From: Gemmataceae bacterium
Lineage (GTDB): Bacteria > Planctomycetota > Planctomycetia > Gemmatales > Gemmataceae
Reading direction: 5' to 3'
Assembly (NCBI GenBank): GCA_017853285.1
Contig: JAFMJU010000233.1
Span: forward strand, 1-6,516
Length of the DNA: 6,516 nucleotides
The notes beneath the pieces were generated by a model. It worked only from the letters and a program-made list of their open reading frames with translations. It had not been told where the DNA came from and ran no database searches. The position numbers and the translations under genes are program-made. Shown piece after piece: positions 1-6,308 of the stretch; within the stretch, counting starts at the first letter, position 1, and every line of letters starts with the position of its first letter.

Positions 1-793
1 CGAGGCCGCGGAAAAGGGTGCCCAAATCGTTTGCCTGCCCGAACTGTTCGGCTCACTTTATTTCTGCCAAAAGCAGGATCCGGCCCTGTTCGACCTGGCC
101 GAGCCCATCCCCGGCCACTCCTCAGAGTTACTGGCCCAGGCCGCCAAAAAACACCAGGTGGTGCTGATCTCGTCCTTGTTCGAAAAGCGCGCCCCCGGCC
201 TATACCACAACACCGCGCTGGTCCACGGCCCCGATGGCGGCCTGCTGGGCATGTACCGCAAGATGCACATCCCCGACGACCCGCTGTTTTACGAGAAGTA
301 CTACTTCACCCCGGGCGACCTGGGCTTCAAGGCGATCGACACACCCTTCGGCAAAATTGGCGTCCTGGTCTGCTGGGACCAGTGGTACCCCGAGGCCGCC
401 CGCCTCACCGCCCTGCAGGGCGCGCAGATCCTCTTCTACCCCACCGCCATCGGTTGGCACCCCGCCGAACGCGACCAATTCGGCAACGATCAGCTGACAG
501 CTTGGCAGCTGGCCCAGCGCGCCCACGCCCTGGCCTCGGGTGTCTATGTCGCCGGCGTCAACCGCTTCGGCCACGAGGGCGATCCCAAGGCCGGCCTCAT
601 CTTCTGGGGCCACTCCTTCGTCAGCGATCCCTACGCCCGCCTGATCGCCGACGCCCCGCACGACCGCGACGCCTGCATCATCCAGCAATGCGACTTCGGC
701 CTCATCGAGGAAACCCGCCGCAACTGGCCCTTCCTCCGCGACCGACGCATCGACGCCTACGGCGGCATCACCAACCGCTTCGGCACACCCTGA
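1..793 (+). CDS. aguB: N-carbamoylputrescine amidase, nitrilase superfamily (5' end missing)
   Basis: Hydrolyses N-carbamoylputrescine to putrescine, CO2 and ammonia, the last step of the agmatine route to polyamines; cytoplasmic. The reading frame is open from base 2, and the stop TGA is at 791-793, leaving 263 visible residues. The nitrilase catalytic triad is complete: Glu in LPELFGS (codon 41-43), Lys in YRKMHIPDDP (260-262) and Cys in VCWDQWYPEAAR (371-373). The stretches CWDQWYPEAARLTALQGA and ILFYPTAIGWHPAE are hallmarks of the AguB branch rather than of general nitrilases or beta-ureidopropionases. Family members are about 290-300 residues, so roughly 25-35 N-terminal residues lie left of the window. 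In many genomes the partner agmatine deiminase gene (aguA) is adjacent; here it could only be upstream, outside the window. Third positions are strongly C/G. The family is near certain; the exact substrate is inferred from family motifs. Confidence 0.92.
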   Translation, partial: EAAEKGAQIVCLPELFGSLYFCQKQDPALFDLAEPIPGHSSELLAQAAKKHQVVLISSLFEKRAPGLYHNTALVHGPDGGLLGMYRKMHIPDDPLFYEKYYFTPGDLGFKAIDTPFGKIGVLVCWDQWYPEAARLTALQGAQILFYPTAIGWHPAERDQFGNDQLTAWQLAQRAHALASGVYVAGVNRFGHEGDPKAGLIFWGHSFVSDPYARLIADAPHDRDACIIQQCDFGLIEETRRNWPFLRDRRIDAYGGITNRFGTP

Positions 794-801
794 TCCGCCC
801 T

Positions 802-863
802 GCCCTCCCGAAAGTCCGGCAACCCGCGAAAAACTGGGGTACTGTAGGCCAATTCGGGAGGGC
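802..863 (+). promoter_or_regulatory. 11-bp inverted repeat masking the RBS of the DUF1559-type gene
   Basis: A perfect inverted repeat has arms GCCCTCCCGAA (802-812) and TTCGGGAGGGC (853-863), separated by 40 nt, in the 76-bp gap after aguB. The right arm contains the whole Shine-Dalgarno run GGGAGGG (856-862) that sits 7 nt before the ATG at 870. If an mRNA contains both arms, pairing would hide the ribosome binding site, so read-through transcripts from aguB could be translationally silent for the next gene while a transcript starting inside the loop would be open. No T-run follows the right arm, so it does not look like an intrinsic terminator. The repeat is seen directly; the regulatory role is inference. 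Confidence 0.45.
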
Positions 864-869
864 TCCACC

Positions 870-1574
870 ATGAAAAAAATCCTGTGGATTTCAGGGGCCG
901 CGATTTCCCTCGCCCTCATGGCTTGGGTCGTATTTGCTACAGCAAAAATAGCAGATATTTCCAACGCCCTGAGTTGCAGCGGCAACCTGTGCTGTATCGG
1001 AACCTACCTGCATAACTACCACGAAAAATACGGGCATTTCCCCCCGGCCTATCAGGTCGATGCATCGGGAGCACCGGCCCACAGTTGGCGGGTTTTGCTC
1101 ATGCTTTGGGATGAACCAAAATTGTTCGCGGACTACCGGCTGGATGAGCCCTGGAATAGCCCGAACAATCGCAAGCTGGAAAGCCTGATGCCCAGTTTTT
1201 TCAGGTGCCCTTCTGAAAAGATCTCAGAAGATTCCCCAAACCGCTGGCACACCAATTACTTCGTGGTCGTGGGGAACGACACGCTGTTCCCGGGCCCCAA
1301 GCCGATTTCCTTCAAGGATCTGGGCAGACCGACCGCTTCCACCGTCATGCTCGTCGAGGCGACAGGTCAGGGAATCCACTGGATGGAACCCAGGGATCTG
1401 AACTACGACACCATGAGTTTCGAAATCAACGATCCCATCAGGCCAAGCCTGTCGGCAAAACATCGTTTCCCGAATTTGGCCATGGCCGATGTTACCCGCA
1501 TCTATTCGGGCAATTTGTCACCCGACCAATTCAGGAAAATGGTGGTGATCAAGCCATTGCCGAAACTGGATTAG
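870..1574 (+). CDS. DUF1559-type membrane-anchored protein
   Basis: A 234-residue protein of unknown function related to the planctomycete DUF1559 family. Residues 5-24 form one hydrophobic segment after MKK, giving a membrane anchor with the rest probably outside. The family core follows: GNLCCIGTYLHNYHEKYGHFPPAY (about 39-61, split as GNLCCIGTYL and HNYHEKYGHFPPAY), HSWRVLLM (71-78), YRLDEPWNSPNNRKL (89-103), FRCPSE (111-116), a VVGNDTLFPGP segment (134-143) and IHWMEPRDL (169-177). Classical members begin with a type IV prepilin signal (GFTLIELL-like); that motif is absent here. The C-terminal H-X9-DG signature is altered to H-X8-DV (H198, D207, V208). The ATG at 870 has a strong Shine-Dalgarno GGGAGGG 7 nt upstream. 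Base composition is lower in GC than the neighbours (45% and 57% in two counted 60-base lines against 67-68% in aguB and the ATPase). It converges on ald with a 3-bp gap. The domain call is strong; the function is unknown. Confidence 0.82.
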   Translation: MKKILWISGAAISLALMAWVVFATAKIADISNALSCSGNLCCIGTYLHNYHEKYGHFPPAYQVDASGAPAHSWRVLLMLWDEPKLFADYRLDEPWNSPNNRKLESLMPSFFRCPSEKISEDSPNRWHTNYFVVVGNDTLFPGPKPISFKDLGRPTASTVMLVEATGQGIHWMEPRDLNYDTMSFEINDPIRPSLSAKHRFPNLAMADVTRIYSGNLSPDQFRKMVVIKPLPKLD

Positions 1575-1577
1575 CCA

Positions 1578-2714
1578 TCAACCCAAATCCCAACCCTGCA
1601 AGGGCAGCCCGAAGGTCTCCGCCACCGCGGCGTTGGTTACCTGGCCCGCTCGGATGTTCACACCGGCAGCCAGCCCGGCATTGCGCGCCAGCGCCTCGTC
1701 CAGCGGACGCCCCGCCAGTTGCAGCACATACGGCAGCGTGGTGTTGGTCAGCGCGTAGGTGCTGGTGCGCCCCACCGCCCCCGGCATGTTCGTCACGCAG
1801 TAGTGCACCACATCATCCACCAGATAGGTCGGATGGTCGTGCGTTGTCGGCCGCGAGGTCTCCACGCACCCACCCTGGTCGATCGCCACATCGATGATCA
1901 CCGACCGCGGCTGCATCAGCTTCAGGTCCTCCCGCCGCAGCAACCGCGGCGCCCGCGCCCCCGGGATCAGCACCGCCCCGATCACCAGGTCCGCAGTGCG
2001 CACACTGTCGAGAATGCTGTGCCGGTCACTGAACACCGTGGCGACATTTTTGGGCATCACATCATCCAGATAACGCAACCGGTCCAGGTTGATATCCAGC
2101 AGCGTCACCCGGGCACCCAATCCGGCCGCCACCTTGGCCGCGTTCGATCCCACCACCCCGCCACCCAGCACCACCACATGCGCCGGCGCCACGCCCGGCA
2201 CCCCACCCAGCAGAATCCCCCGCCCCTCGAAGGGCCGCTCCAGGTACTTGGCCCCCTCCTGCACGCTCATCCGCCCCGCCACCTCGCTCATGGGGGTCAG
2301 CAAGGGTAAGCCGCCCTTCGGATCATGGATCGTCTCGTAGGCGATCGCTGTGGCACCCGAGGCCAGTACCGCCCGGGTCAGCGCCTCGCTGGCCGCGAAA
2401 TGGAAATAGGTGAAGATCATCTGCCCATTTCTCATCAGGGGCCATTCCTGCTCCAGCGGCTCCTTCACCTTCACGACCAGATCCGCCTGCGACCAAATGG
2501 TTTCCGCATCCGGCACAATGCGCGCGCCATGCCGGCTGTAATCTTCATCCGAAATCCCGCTGCCCTGCCCCGCGCCAGCCTGGATCAGGACTTGGTGCCC
2601 ACGCCGGGTCAGTTCCTCCACCCCCACCGGGATCATCCCCACCCGCGACTCATGGGTCTTGATTTCGCGGGGCACCCCCACGGTGATGGAACGATTCGCC
2701 TTGAAGGATTGCAT
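1578..2714 (-). CDS. ald: Alanine dehydrogenase (NAD-dependent)
   Basis: Catalyses reversible oxidative deamination of L-alanine to pyruvate and ammonia with NAD; a soluble cytoplasmic enzyme, typically hexameric. The 378 residues compare with about 371 in the family. Relative to the Mycobacterium tuberculosis enzyme, as I recall its sequence, the numbering is shifted by a constant 9 through the active site: R24 (R15), K84 in KVKEP (K75), H105 in YFHFAAS (H96) and D279 in IDVAIDQGGC (D270) are all present. The NAD-binding Rossmann loop is VVLGGGVVGS (181-190), with the ribose-binding acidic D207 in LLDIN. Other signatures are PMSEVAGRMS (141-150), RPTTHDHPTY (288-297) and TSTYALTNTTLPYV (317-330). 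The ATG at 2714 gives a 9-residue N-terminal extension relative to M. tuberculosis; the only later candidates are GTG codons at V12 and V14, which would cut into the first beta strand. The upstream Shine-Dalgarno is weak (a GGGGCGAG stretch). It is transcribed divergently from the transporter operon and converges on the DUF1559-type gene. Confidence 0.96.
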   Translation of the reverse strand: MQSFKANRSITVGVPREIKTHESRVGMIPVGVEELTRRGHQVLIQAGAGQGSGISDEDYSRHGARIVPDAETIWSQADLVVKVKEPLEQEWPLMRNGQMIFTYFHFAASEALTRAVLASGATAIAYETIHDPKGGLPLLTPMSEVAGRMSVQEGAKYLERPFEGRGILLGGVPGVAPAHVVVLGGGVVGSNAAKVAAGLGARVTLLDINLDRLRYLDDVMPKNVATVFSDRHSILDSVRTADLVIGAVLIPGARAPRLLRREDLKLMQPRSVIIDVAIDQGGCVETSRPTTHDHPTYLVDDVVHYCVTNMPGAVGRTSTYALTNTTLPYVLQLAGRPLDEALARNAGLAAGVNIRAGQVTNAAVAETFGLPLQGWDLG

Positions 2715-2799
2715 GGTGCTCGCCCCGGAAAAAAATTGATTTCTGCCTGCAAAACATTCTAGGAAAGGCTCGTCGCTCAGGTTGTGCTACCATGTCGGC
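2715..2799. promoter_or_regulatory. Divergent intergenic region between ald and the transporter operon
   Basis: These 85 bp separate the starts of two divergent transcription units, so both promoters should lie here or just inside the genes. An A/T-rich pocket (about 2729-2760) stands out from the GC-rich surroundings. On the minus strand TAGAAT (2756-2761) could be a -10 box for ald, about 42 nt before its ATG, but no matching -35 is seen. On the plus strand TGCTACCAT (2785-2793) resembles an extended -10 with four of six TATAAT bases; it would place the transcript start almost at the ATG of the next gene, giving a near-leaderless message. Both boxes are weak and the assignments are guesses. 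Confidence 0.35.
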
Positions 2800-3663
2800 A
2801 TGCCCGGCCGCACCACATTGATCGCGCTGGTTCTGTTCTGGTTTGCCGCCCTGGGCTGGCAGTTCGCCGTGGTCGTCTGGCCGGTGATTCGGACTGGCGA
2901 TCCTCCCGGCACAGGCATCTCACTCAGTGACGAGACTACCGCCTCCGCCCCTTCCAGGTTTCGCATCTTCCTCAACGGCAGGGAGATCGCCTTGGCCCGG
3001 ATCCAGCTCACCCACGATCCCGCAACCGAGACCTTCCGATCCTCCGCCGAGTTCAGCGCGCAGGGTGTGAAGCAATCCGGCCCATCACCTACGGTCTTGG
3101 CTGCCGGCTGGCTCCCGGCCAAATCCATGCTGGAGGTGGATCGGGCCGGTCAGCCCCAGGCGGCTTCCTCCCTCATCAAGATCCCCGGCGGCGAGGTGGC
3201 CACGCTCCTCGCCCGACGCGGGAACCGCATGGTGGGCGACAAAGCCGCCACACTGGAAGCCTCACCCGAAACTCGGCTCCCCGGTCAAACCATTGATTTC
3301 CCTCTGGGTGAAGGCCGCGCCACGCTCTCTCTCCTGCACCCCGCCTGGCGTTGGAACGGCCTGCGCGCCGGCCAGCGCTGGACTGCGCGCCTCATCGATC
3401 CCCTCGCCGATTCCCTCCTAGCCTCCAATCAAGCCCACGGCGGTCAACCGGTCGGGTGCGAGGTCTCCCGGCAAATGGAAAACCCGCCCGACACCGAAGG
3501 CGATGTGCCCTGCTGGAAAATCACCGCCTCCCGGGAGGATCTGGAGATCACCATCTGGTCCGCCGTGCAGACCGGCAAGGTGATGCGGCAGCAGGTGCGC
3601 CTGGGTTCCGGCCCCGGCGCGGACTTGTGGGAACTTGTCAGGGAGGAGTTGCTGCAGCAATGA
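2800..3663 (+). CDS. Unrecognised protein with N-terminal membrane anchor, first gene of ABC operon
   Basis: A 287-residue protein whose function I cannot identify. After MPGRTT, residues 7-26 are strongly hydrophobic and Trp-rich (LIALVLFWFAALGW), consistent with a single membrane anchor and an extracytoplasmic remainder. The soluble part alternates short polar and hydrophobic stretches, suggesting a beta-rich fold. The densest motif-like region is LLHPAWRWNGLRAGQRW followed by DPLADSL (178-206). The terminal part, ITIWSAVQTGKVMRQQV (250-266), resembles a beta hairpin. The two cysteines, C220 and C238, could form a disulfide. I chose the ATG at 2800; an in-frame TTG at 2782 would add MCYHVG and lacks better support. 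No clear Shine-Dalgarno precedes 2800. Its stop overlaps the ATPase start (ATGA), so it is translationally coupled to an ABC transporter. A role as accessory, substrate-presenting or assembly subunit is inference from that position. Confidence 0.75.
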   Translation: MPGRTTLIALVLFWFAALGWQFAVVVWPVIRTGDPPGTGISLSDETTASAPSRFRIFLNGREIALARIQLTHDPATETFRSSAEFSAQGVKQSGPSPTVLAAGWLPAKSMLEVDRAGQPQAASSLIKIPGGEVATLLARRGNRMVGDKAATLEASPETRLPGQTIDFPLGEGRATLSLLHPAWRWNGLRAGQRWTARLIDPLADSLLASNQAHGGQPVGCEVSRQMENPPDTEGDVPCWKITASREDLEITIWSAVQTGKVMRQQVRLGSGPGADLWELVREELLQQ

Positions 3664-4430
3664 CTGCCACCACATCACCGCGCGCCCGCCTCACAGGCGT
3701 CGCAAAACAGTACGGCCAGCATTGGGCCGTCCGAGATCTTAATCTCGAACTCAGGCCCGGCGAGTTGTTCGCCTTCCTCGGCCCAAACGGCGCGGGCAAG
3801 ACCACCACCATCAAGCTGCTGTGTGGCCTGCTCCGCCCCACCCAGGGCACCATCGAGGTGGACGGCTTCAACCTCGCCACACACGGCCTGCAGGCCCGTT
3901 CACGCATGAGCTATGTGCCCGACCTTCCCTACTGCTACGAGCACCTCACCGCCCGTGAGTTCCTCGAATTGACAACCGAACTCCACGGCATGGACAAGCA
4001 CCACGCCTCCAGGCGCATAGCCGAGGTGATCAGCCTTTTCGAGCTGGACCGTTTCATCGACCAACTGACAGAGCGATTCTCCCACGGCATGCGCCAGCGC
4101 ACCGTCTTCGCCGCCGCCATGCTGCCCGAACCCGCCCTGCTGATCACCGATGAACCCACCGTCGGCCTCGATCCCCGCAGCGTCCGCCAACTGAAGGACA
4201 TCCTCCGCGCCCACACCGCCAAGGGGAACACGGTCTTCCTTTCCTCCCATTCCCTCGATGTGGTCGAGCAACTCGCCGACCGCATCGGTATCATTCTGGG
4301 TGGAAAACTCATTGGCTGCGGCACCCTCGCCGAACTCCGCGACCAGGCCGCCCACAGCGGCCCCCTCGAGGATGTTTTCCTCAAGCTGACCCAACCTGAA
4401 GAACAACCCGCCGGCATGGAAGCGCCATGA
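3660..4430 (+). CDS. ABC transporter ATP-binding protein (ABC-2 type)
   Basis: The 256-residue nucleotide-binding subunit powers a membrane transporter from the cytoplasmic face. All ABC motifs are visible: A-loop Tyr18, Walker A GPNGAGKT (41-48), a Q-loop region reading YVPDLP (85-90) with Asp88 where Gln is usual, signature FSHGMRQR (140-147), Walker B LLITDEP (160-166) with catalytic Glu165, D-loop GLDP (169-172) and H-loop His197. The sequence is of the CcmA/ABC-2 exporter type; Asp in the Q-loop position is familiar in that group, so it is not evidence of inactivity. The frame stays open upstream to 3351, but the ATG at 3660 is the right start: it gives the normal family N-terminus, overlaps the preceding stop as ATGA, and follows a purine-rich Shine-Dalgarno AGGGAGGAG (3640-3648). 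It overlaps the permease gene by another ATGA. The substrate is unknown. Confidence 0.95.
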   Translation: MTATTSPRARLTGVAKQYGQHWAVRDLNLELRPGELFAFLGPNGAGKTTTIKLLCGLLRPTQGTIEVDGFNLATHGLQARSRMSYVPDLPYCYEHLTAREFLELTTELHGMDKHHASRRIAEVISLFELDRFIDQLTERFSHGMRQRTVFAAAMLPEPALLITDEPTVGLDPRSVRQLKDILRAHTAKGNTVFLSSHSLDVVEQLADRIGIILGGKLIGCGTLAELRDQAAHSGPLEDVFLKLTQPEEQPAGMEAP

Positions 4431-6121
4431 ACGCCATTCCGGGCCTGGATGTCTTCGCCAGATTGAAATGGCACCTCACTCGCAACCAGTTGCGGGGCAT
4501 CCGGGGCGAGAACTGGGTGCGGCCAGCCAGCATCGCGTTTTCAAGCCTGCTGGTGGCGGGCTTCGGCTTTGGCACCAGCCTGGCCGGGTTCGCGTTCCTG
4601 CGCCAACAGAAGCTCCCTCTGGGGGGCGACATTGTCGGCTTGCTGCTCGACCTTTTCTTCCTCACTCTGGCCACGCTGCTCTGCTTGTCCACCGGCCTCA
4701 TCCTGTTCGGCAGCTTGTTCGATTCCCCCGAGGCGTCTTTCCTGCTCGCCAAACCGGTGCCCGATGACCGGGTCTTTGCCCACCAGTTCGCCGGTGCCCT
4801 CCTCTTTTCCAGCGCCGCCCTCATCCTTCTGGCGTTGCCTCTCCTGCTGGCCTACGGGCTTTCAGTCCGTGCGGGGCCCCTCTATTACCTCCTGCTGCCA
4901 GCCTATTTCCTGTCCATACCACTGCTCCCCGGTTCCCTCGGGGCCATGCTTTGCCTCACCCTGGTCCGCTGGATTCCAAGGCGGCGCAAGGAGGCGCTCG
5001 CAGCCTTGGCAGTGCTAATCACCCTGGGCGCGCTCGTATGGATTGGTCTGGGCCTCCGCAACCTCCGCCATGCCCGCTCGGGGGATGAGGAGGTGCTCAA
5101 CGAGGTGCTGGGCCATGTGCGCTTCGCATCGGCTGCCTGGCTGCCCACCCACTGGCAATCCCAGGGTCTGCGGCAAGCTGCCCGCGGTCAGTTCGAGCCT
5201 GCCCTGCGCTATCTCGCCCTCACCCTTTCCACCGGGTGCATGGCATTTTGCCTGTCGGCGTTGGTGGCGCGATCTTGGTACCGCATTGGAGTGGACCGGC
5301 TCAGCCAGCAGGAGCGCAAACAGAACATTTCCCGCTTCCGTTGGCTCGACGCCCTGCCGGGGTGGGTTCCCGGATTGACCGTCCAGGAGCGCGCCCTGCT
5401 GCTCAAGGATTTCCGCACCTTCCGGCGCGATGTCCGCCAATGGGGCCAGGGTCTGCTGTTCCTGGTGATGCTCGCGTTCTACTTCTCGTCGCTGCGGCGG
5501 ATGTTCCCGGGCGACATCCCGCTCTCCTTCCGCAACGGCCTCAGCCTGCTGAACCTCGCGGTGGTGGGCATGTTGCTCTGCGCCTCCTGCGGGCGCTTTG
5601 TCTTCCCGCTCGTCAGCCTGGAAGGCCGGCGGGTCTGGCTGCTCGGCCTCACACCCATCTCCCGCCTCCATTGGGTGCGAGGCAAATACTTCTTCTCGCT
5701 GCTGCTCTGCCTGCTTTTCGCCCTGCCCTTGGTGGCTCTCAGCGATTCCATGCTGGAGTTGCCACCCGGTGGGTGGGTGGTCCACCTGATCAGCGCTATT
5801 TACCTCGCTAGTGGCCTCAGCGGCCTGGCCGCCGGCCTCGGCGCGGTTTGGCCCAGTTTCCAGGAGAAAGACCCATCCCGCATCGCCGTGGGATACGGCG
5901 GCACCCTCAGCCTGGTGATCAGCCTCACCTTTCTGCTCGGCTGCCTCACCATCTCCGCGCTGCCCTGGCACATTGCGAATGCTGTGGGGGTGGAGCGTTT
6001 TCCCATCTGGGGCTGGCCGGTCACCATAGCCGGCCTGTTGATGGGAGGCATCCTCGCCGGAACCGCCACACTCTTCCCGCTGCATGCGGGAAGAGTGCGA
6101 TTGGATGCGATGGAATTTTGA
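4427..6121 (+). CDS. ABC-2-like polytopic permease subunit
   Basis: A 564-residue inner-membrane protein that should form the channel partner of the ATPase. I see about twelve hydrophobic segments, roughly at residues 35-57, 70-97, 119-144, 151-182, 189-209, 260-282, 339-356, 371-397, 420-438, 449-475, 487-513 and 528-551. A large charged loop (283-338) contains ERALLLKDFRTFRRDVRQWGQ (320-341 region), which looks like the cytoplasmic coupling element recurring in large putative ABC permeases (the Pfam ABC_tran_2 type, from memory). The N-terminus FARLKWHLTRNQLRG is also typical of that group. Two similar six-segment halves would fit one chain replacing two permease subunits. The start ATG overlaps the ATPase stop (ATGA), with GGAAG 4 nt upstream. 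The 3' end of the gene contains a 12-bp perfect hairpin. Subunit identity is strong from context and topology; the substrate is unknown. Confidence 0.88.
   Translation: MNAIPGLDVFARLKWHLTRNQLRGIRGENWVRPASIAFSSLLVAGFGFGTSLAGFAFLRQQKLPLGGDIVGLLLDLFFLTLATLLCLSTGLILFGSLFDSPEASFLLAKPVPDDRVFAHQFAGALLFSSAALILLALPLLLAYGLSVRAGPLYYLLLPAYFLSIPLLPGSLGAMLCLTLVRWIPRRRKEALAALAVLITLGALVWIGLGLRNLRHARSGDEEVLNEVLGHVRFASAAWLPTHWQSQGLRQAARGQFEPALRYLALTLSTGCMAFCLSALVARSWYRIGVDRLSQQERKQNISRFRWLDALPGWVPGLTVQERALLLKDFRTFRRDVRQWGQGLLFLVMLAFYFSSLRRMFPGDIPLSFRNGLSLLNLAVVGMLLCASCGRFVFPLVSLEGRRVWLLGLTPISRLHWVRGKYFFSLLLCLLFALPLVALSDSMLELPPGGWVVHLISAIYLASGLSGLAAGLGAVWPSFQEKDPSRIAVGYGGTLSLVISLTFLLGCLTISALPWHIANAVGVERFPIWGWPVTIAGLLMGGILAGTATLFPLHAGRVRLDAMEF
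6069..6097 (+). repeat. 12-bp perfect hairpin inside the 3' end of the permease gene
   Basis: The arms CACTCTTCCCGC (6069-6080) and GCGGGAAGAGTG (6086-6097) pair perfectly around the 5-nt loop TGCAT. The hairpin lies entirely in coding sequence (codons for TLFPLHAGRVR), 21 nt before the stop codon. There is no T-run directly after it; the first run of four T is at 6116-6119, 18 nt later, so it does not fit an intrinsic terminator. Possible roles are protection of the mRNA 3' end, slowing of ribosomes near termination, or a protein-binding dyad. The structure is seen directly; the role is unknown. Confidence 0.6.
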
Positions 6122-6164
6122 TAAAATTGAGGTCCCCTAAACCTTTCAAACCAAGCCTATCGCC

Positions 6165-6200
6165 AGGCTGCATCGAGCTTTCCGCTTCCAGCCTTTTTGT
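6165..6200 (+). terminator. Candidate intrinsic terminator of the ABC operon
   Basis: AGGCTG (6165-6170) pairs with CAGCCT (6189-6194). Inside it GAGC (6175-6178) can pair with GCTT (6184-6187, one G-U pair) around a TTTCC loop, giving about ten pairs with a small internal loop. The stem runs straight into a T-tract, TTTTT then GTT (6194-6201). It sits 44 nt after the permease stop, where a terminator for the three-gene operon is expected. The stem is modest and interrupted, so confidence is moderate. Confidence 0.45.
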
Positions 6201-6223
6201 TAAACCCCATAGCCGATAACAAA
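6196..6223. promoter_or_regulatory. 7-bp dyad, possible operator upstream of the last gene
   Basis: A perfect inverted repeat TTTGTTA (6196-6202) / TAACAAA (6217-6223) has a 14-bp spacer. The arm centres are 21 bp apart, about two helical turns, a geometry that suits a dimeric DNA-binding protein. It overlaps the T-tract of the candidate terminator and lies in the most AT-rich part of the intergenic region. It may be an operator or a chance dyad in AT-rich sequence. Confidence 0.3.
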
Positions 6224-6308
6224 CAGAATAATTTTTCTTGACATTCGTTTTCCCAGGAGTGACCTTGAGCGGAGTCCCCATTGCTCTGCGCTCCCTGGAG
6301 TGGTCCCG
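6224..6308 (+). promoter_or_regulatory. Probable promoter and leader of the LEERVAPA-motif gene
   Basis: The AT-rich stretch at about 6195-6250 contrasts with the GC-rich genes on both sides and is the likeliest promoter location. AATAAT (6227-6232) matches five of six bases of a -10 box, but no -35 box sits at the right spacing; TTGACA (6238-6243) is a perfect -35 hexamer, but no -10 follows at 16-18 bp. The leader ends with GGAG (6297-6300), a Shine-Dalgarno 8 nt before the ATG at 6309. The exact promoter cannot be decided from sequence. Confidence 0.35.

Noticed and set aside
31..873. Plus-strand 280-codon open frame overlapping aguB.
   Set aside because: The translation is rich in Arg and Pro (RPRPR-type), typical of a shifted frame in high-GC coding DNA; the AguB frame carries the catalytic motifs.
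200..985. Long open frame on the minus strand opposite aguB (261 codons).
   Set aside because: It is the antisense shadow of a clear AguB frame in GC-rich DNA; its translation is low-complexity and spans an intergenic gap.
1469..1510. Inverted repeat CCCGAAT / ATTCGGG with an inner GGCCATGGCC palindrome near the end of the DUF1559-type gene, considered as a terminator.
   Set aside because: The arms are only 7 bp with a 28-nt loop, lie well inside the coding region and have no T-run.
1719..2309. Plus-strand 196-codon open frame opposite ald.
   Set aside because: His/Arg/Pro-rich shadow of a gene whose active-site residues are all intact.
2782..2799. TTG at 2782 as start of the operon's first gene.
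   Set aside because: The added MCYHVG precedes a normal anchor that begins well from the ATG at 2800, and the TTG has no well-spaced Shine-Dalgarno.
3351..3659. Upstream extension of the ATPase frame (103 codons).
   Set aside because: It overlaps the preceding gene, has an Arg/Pro-rich shadow composition, and the ATG at 3660 gives the normal ABC N-terminus with a Shine-Dalgarno.
5015..6085. Minus-strand 356-codon open frame opposite the permease gene.
   Set aside because: Its Gln/Glu/Ala-rich product mirrors the Leu-rich membrane segments of the sense gene; no domain or start signal supports it.
6114..6128. AATTTT-GAT-AAAATT palindrome around the permease stop codon.
   Set aside because: Six A-T pairs with a 3-nt loop are too weak for a hairpin on their own, and short AT palindromes arise easily by chance.
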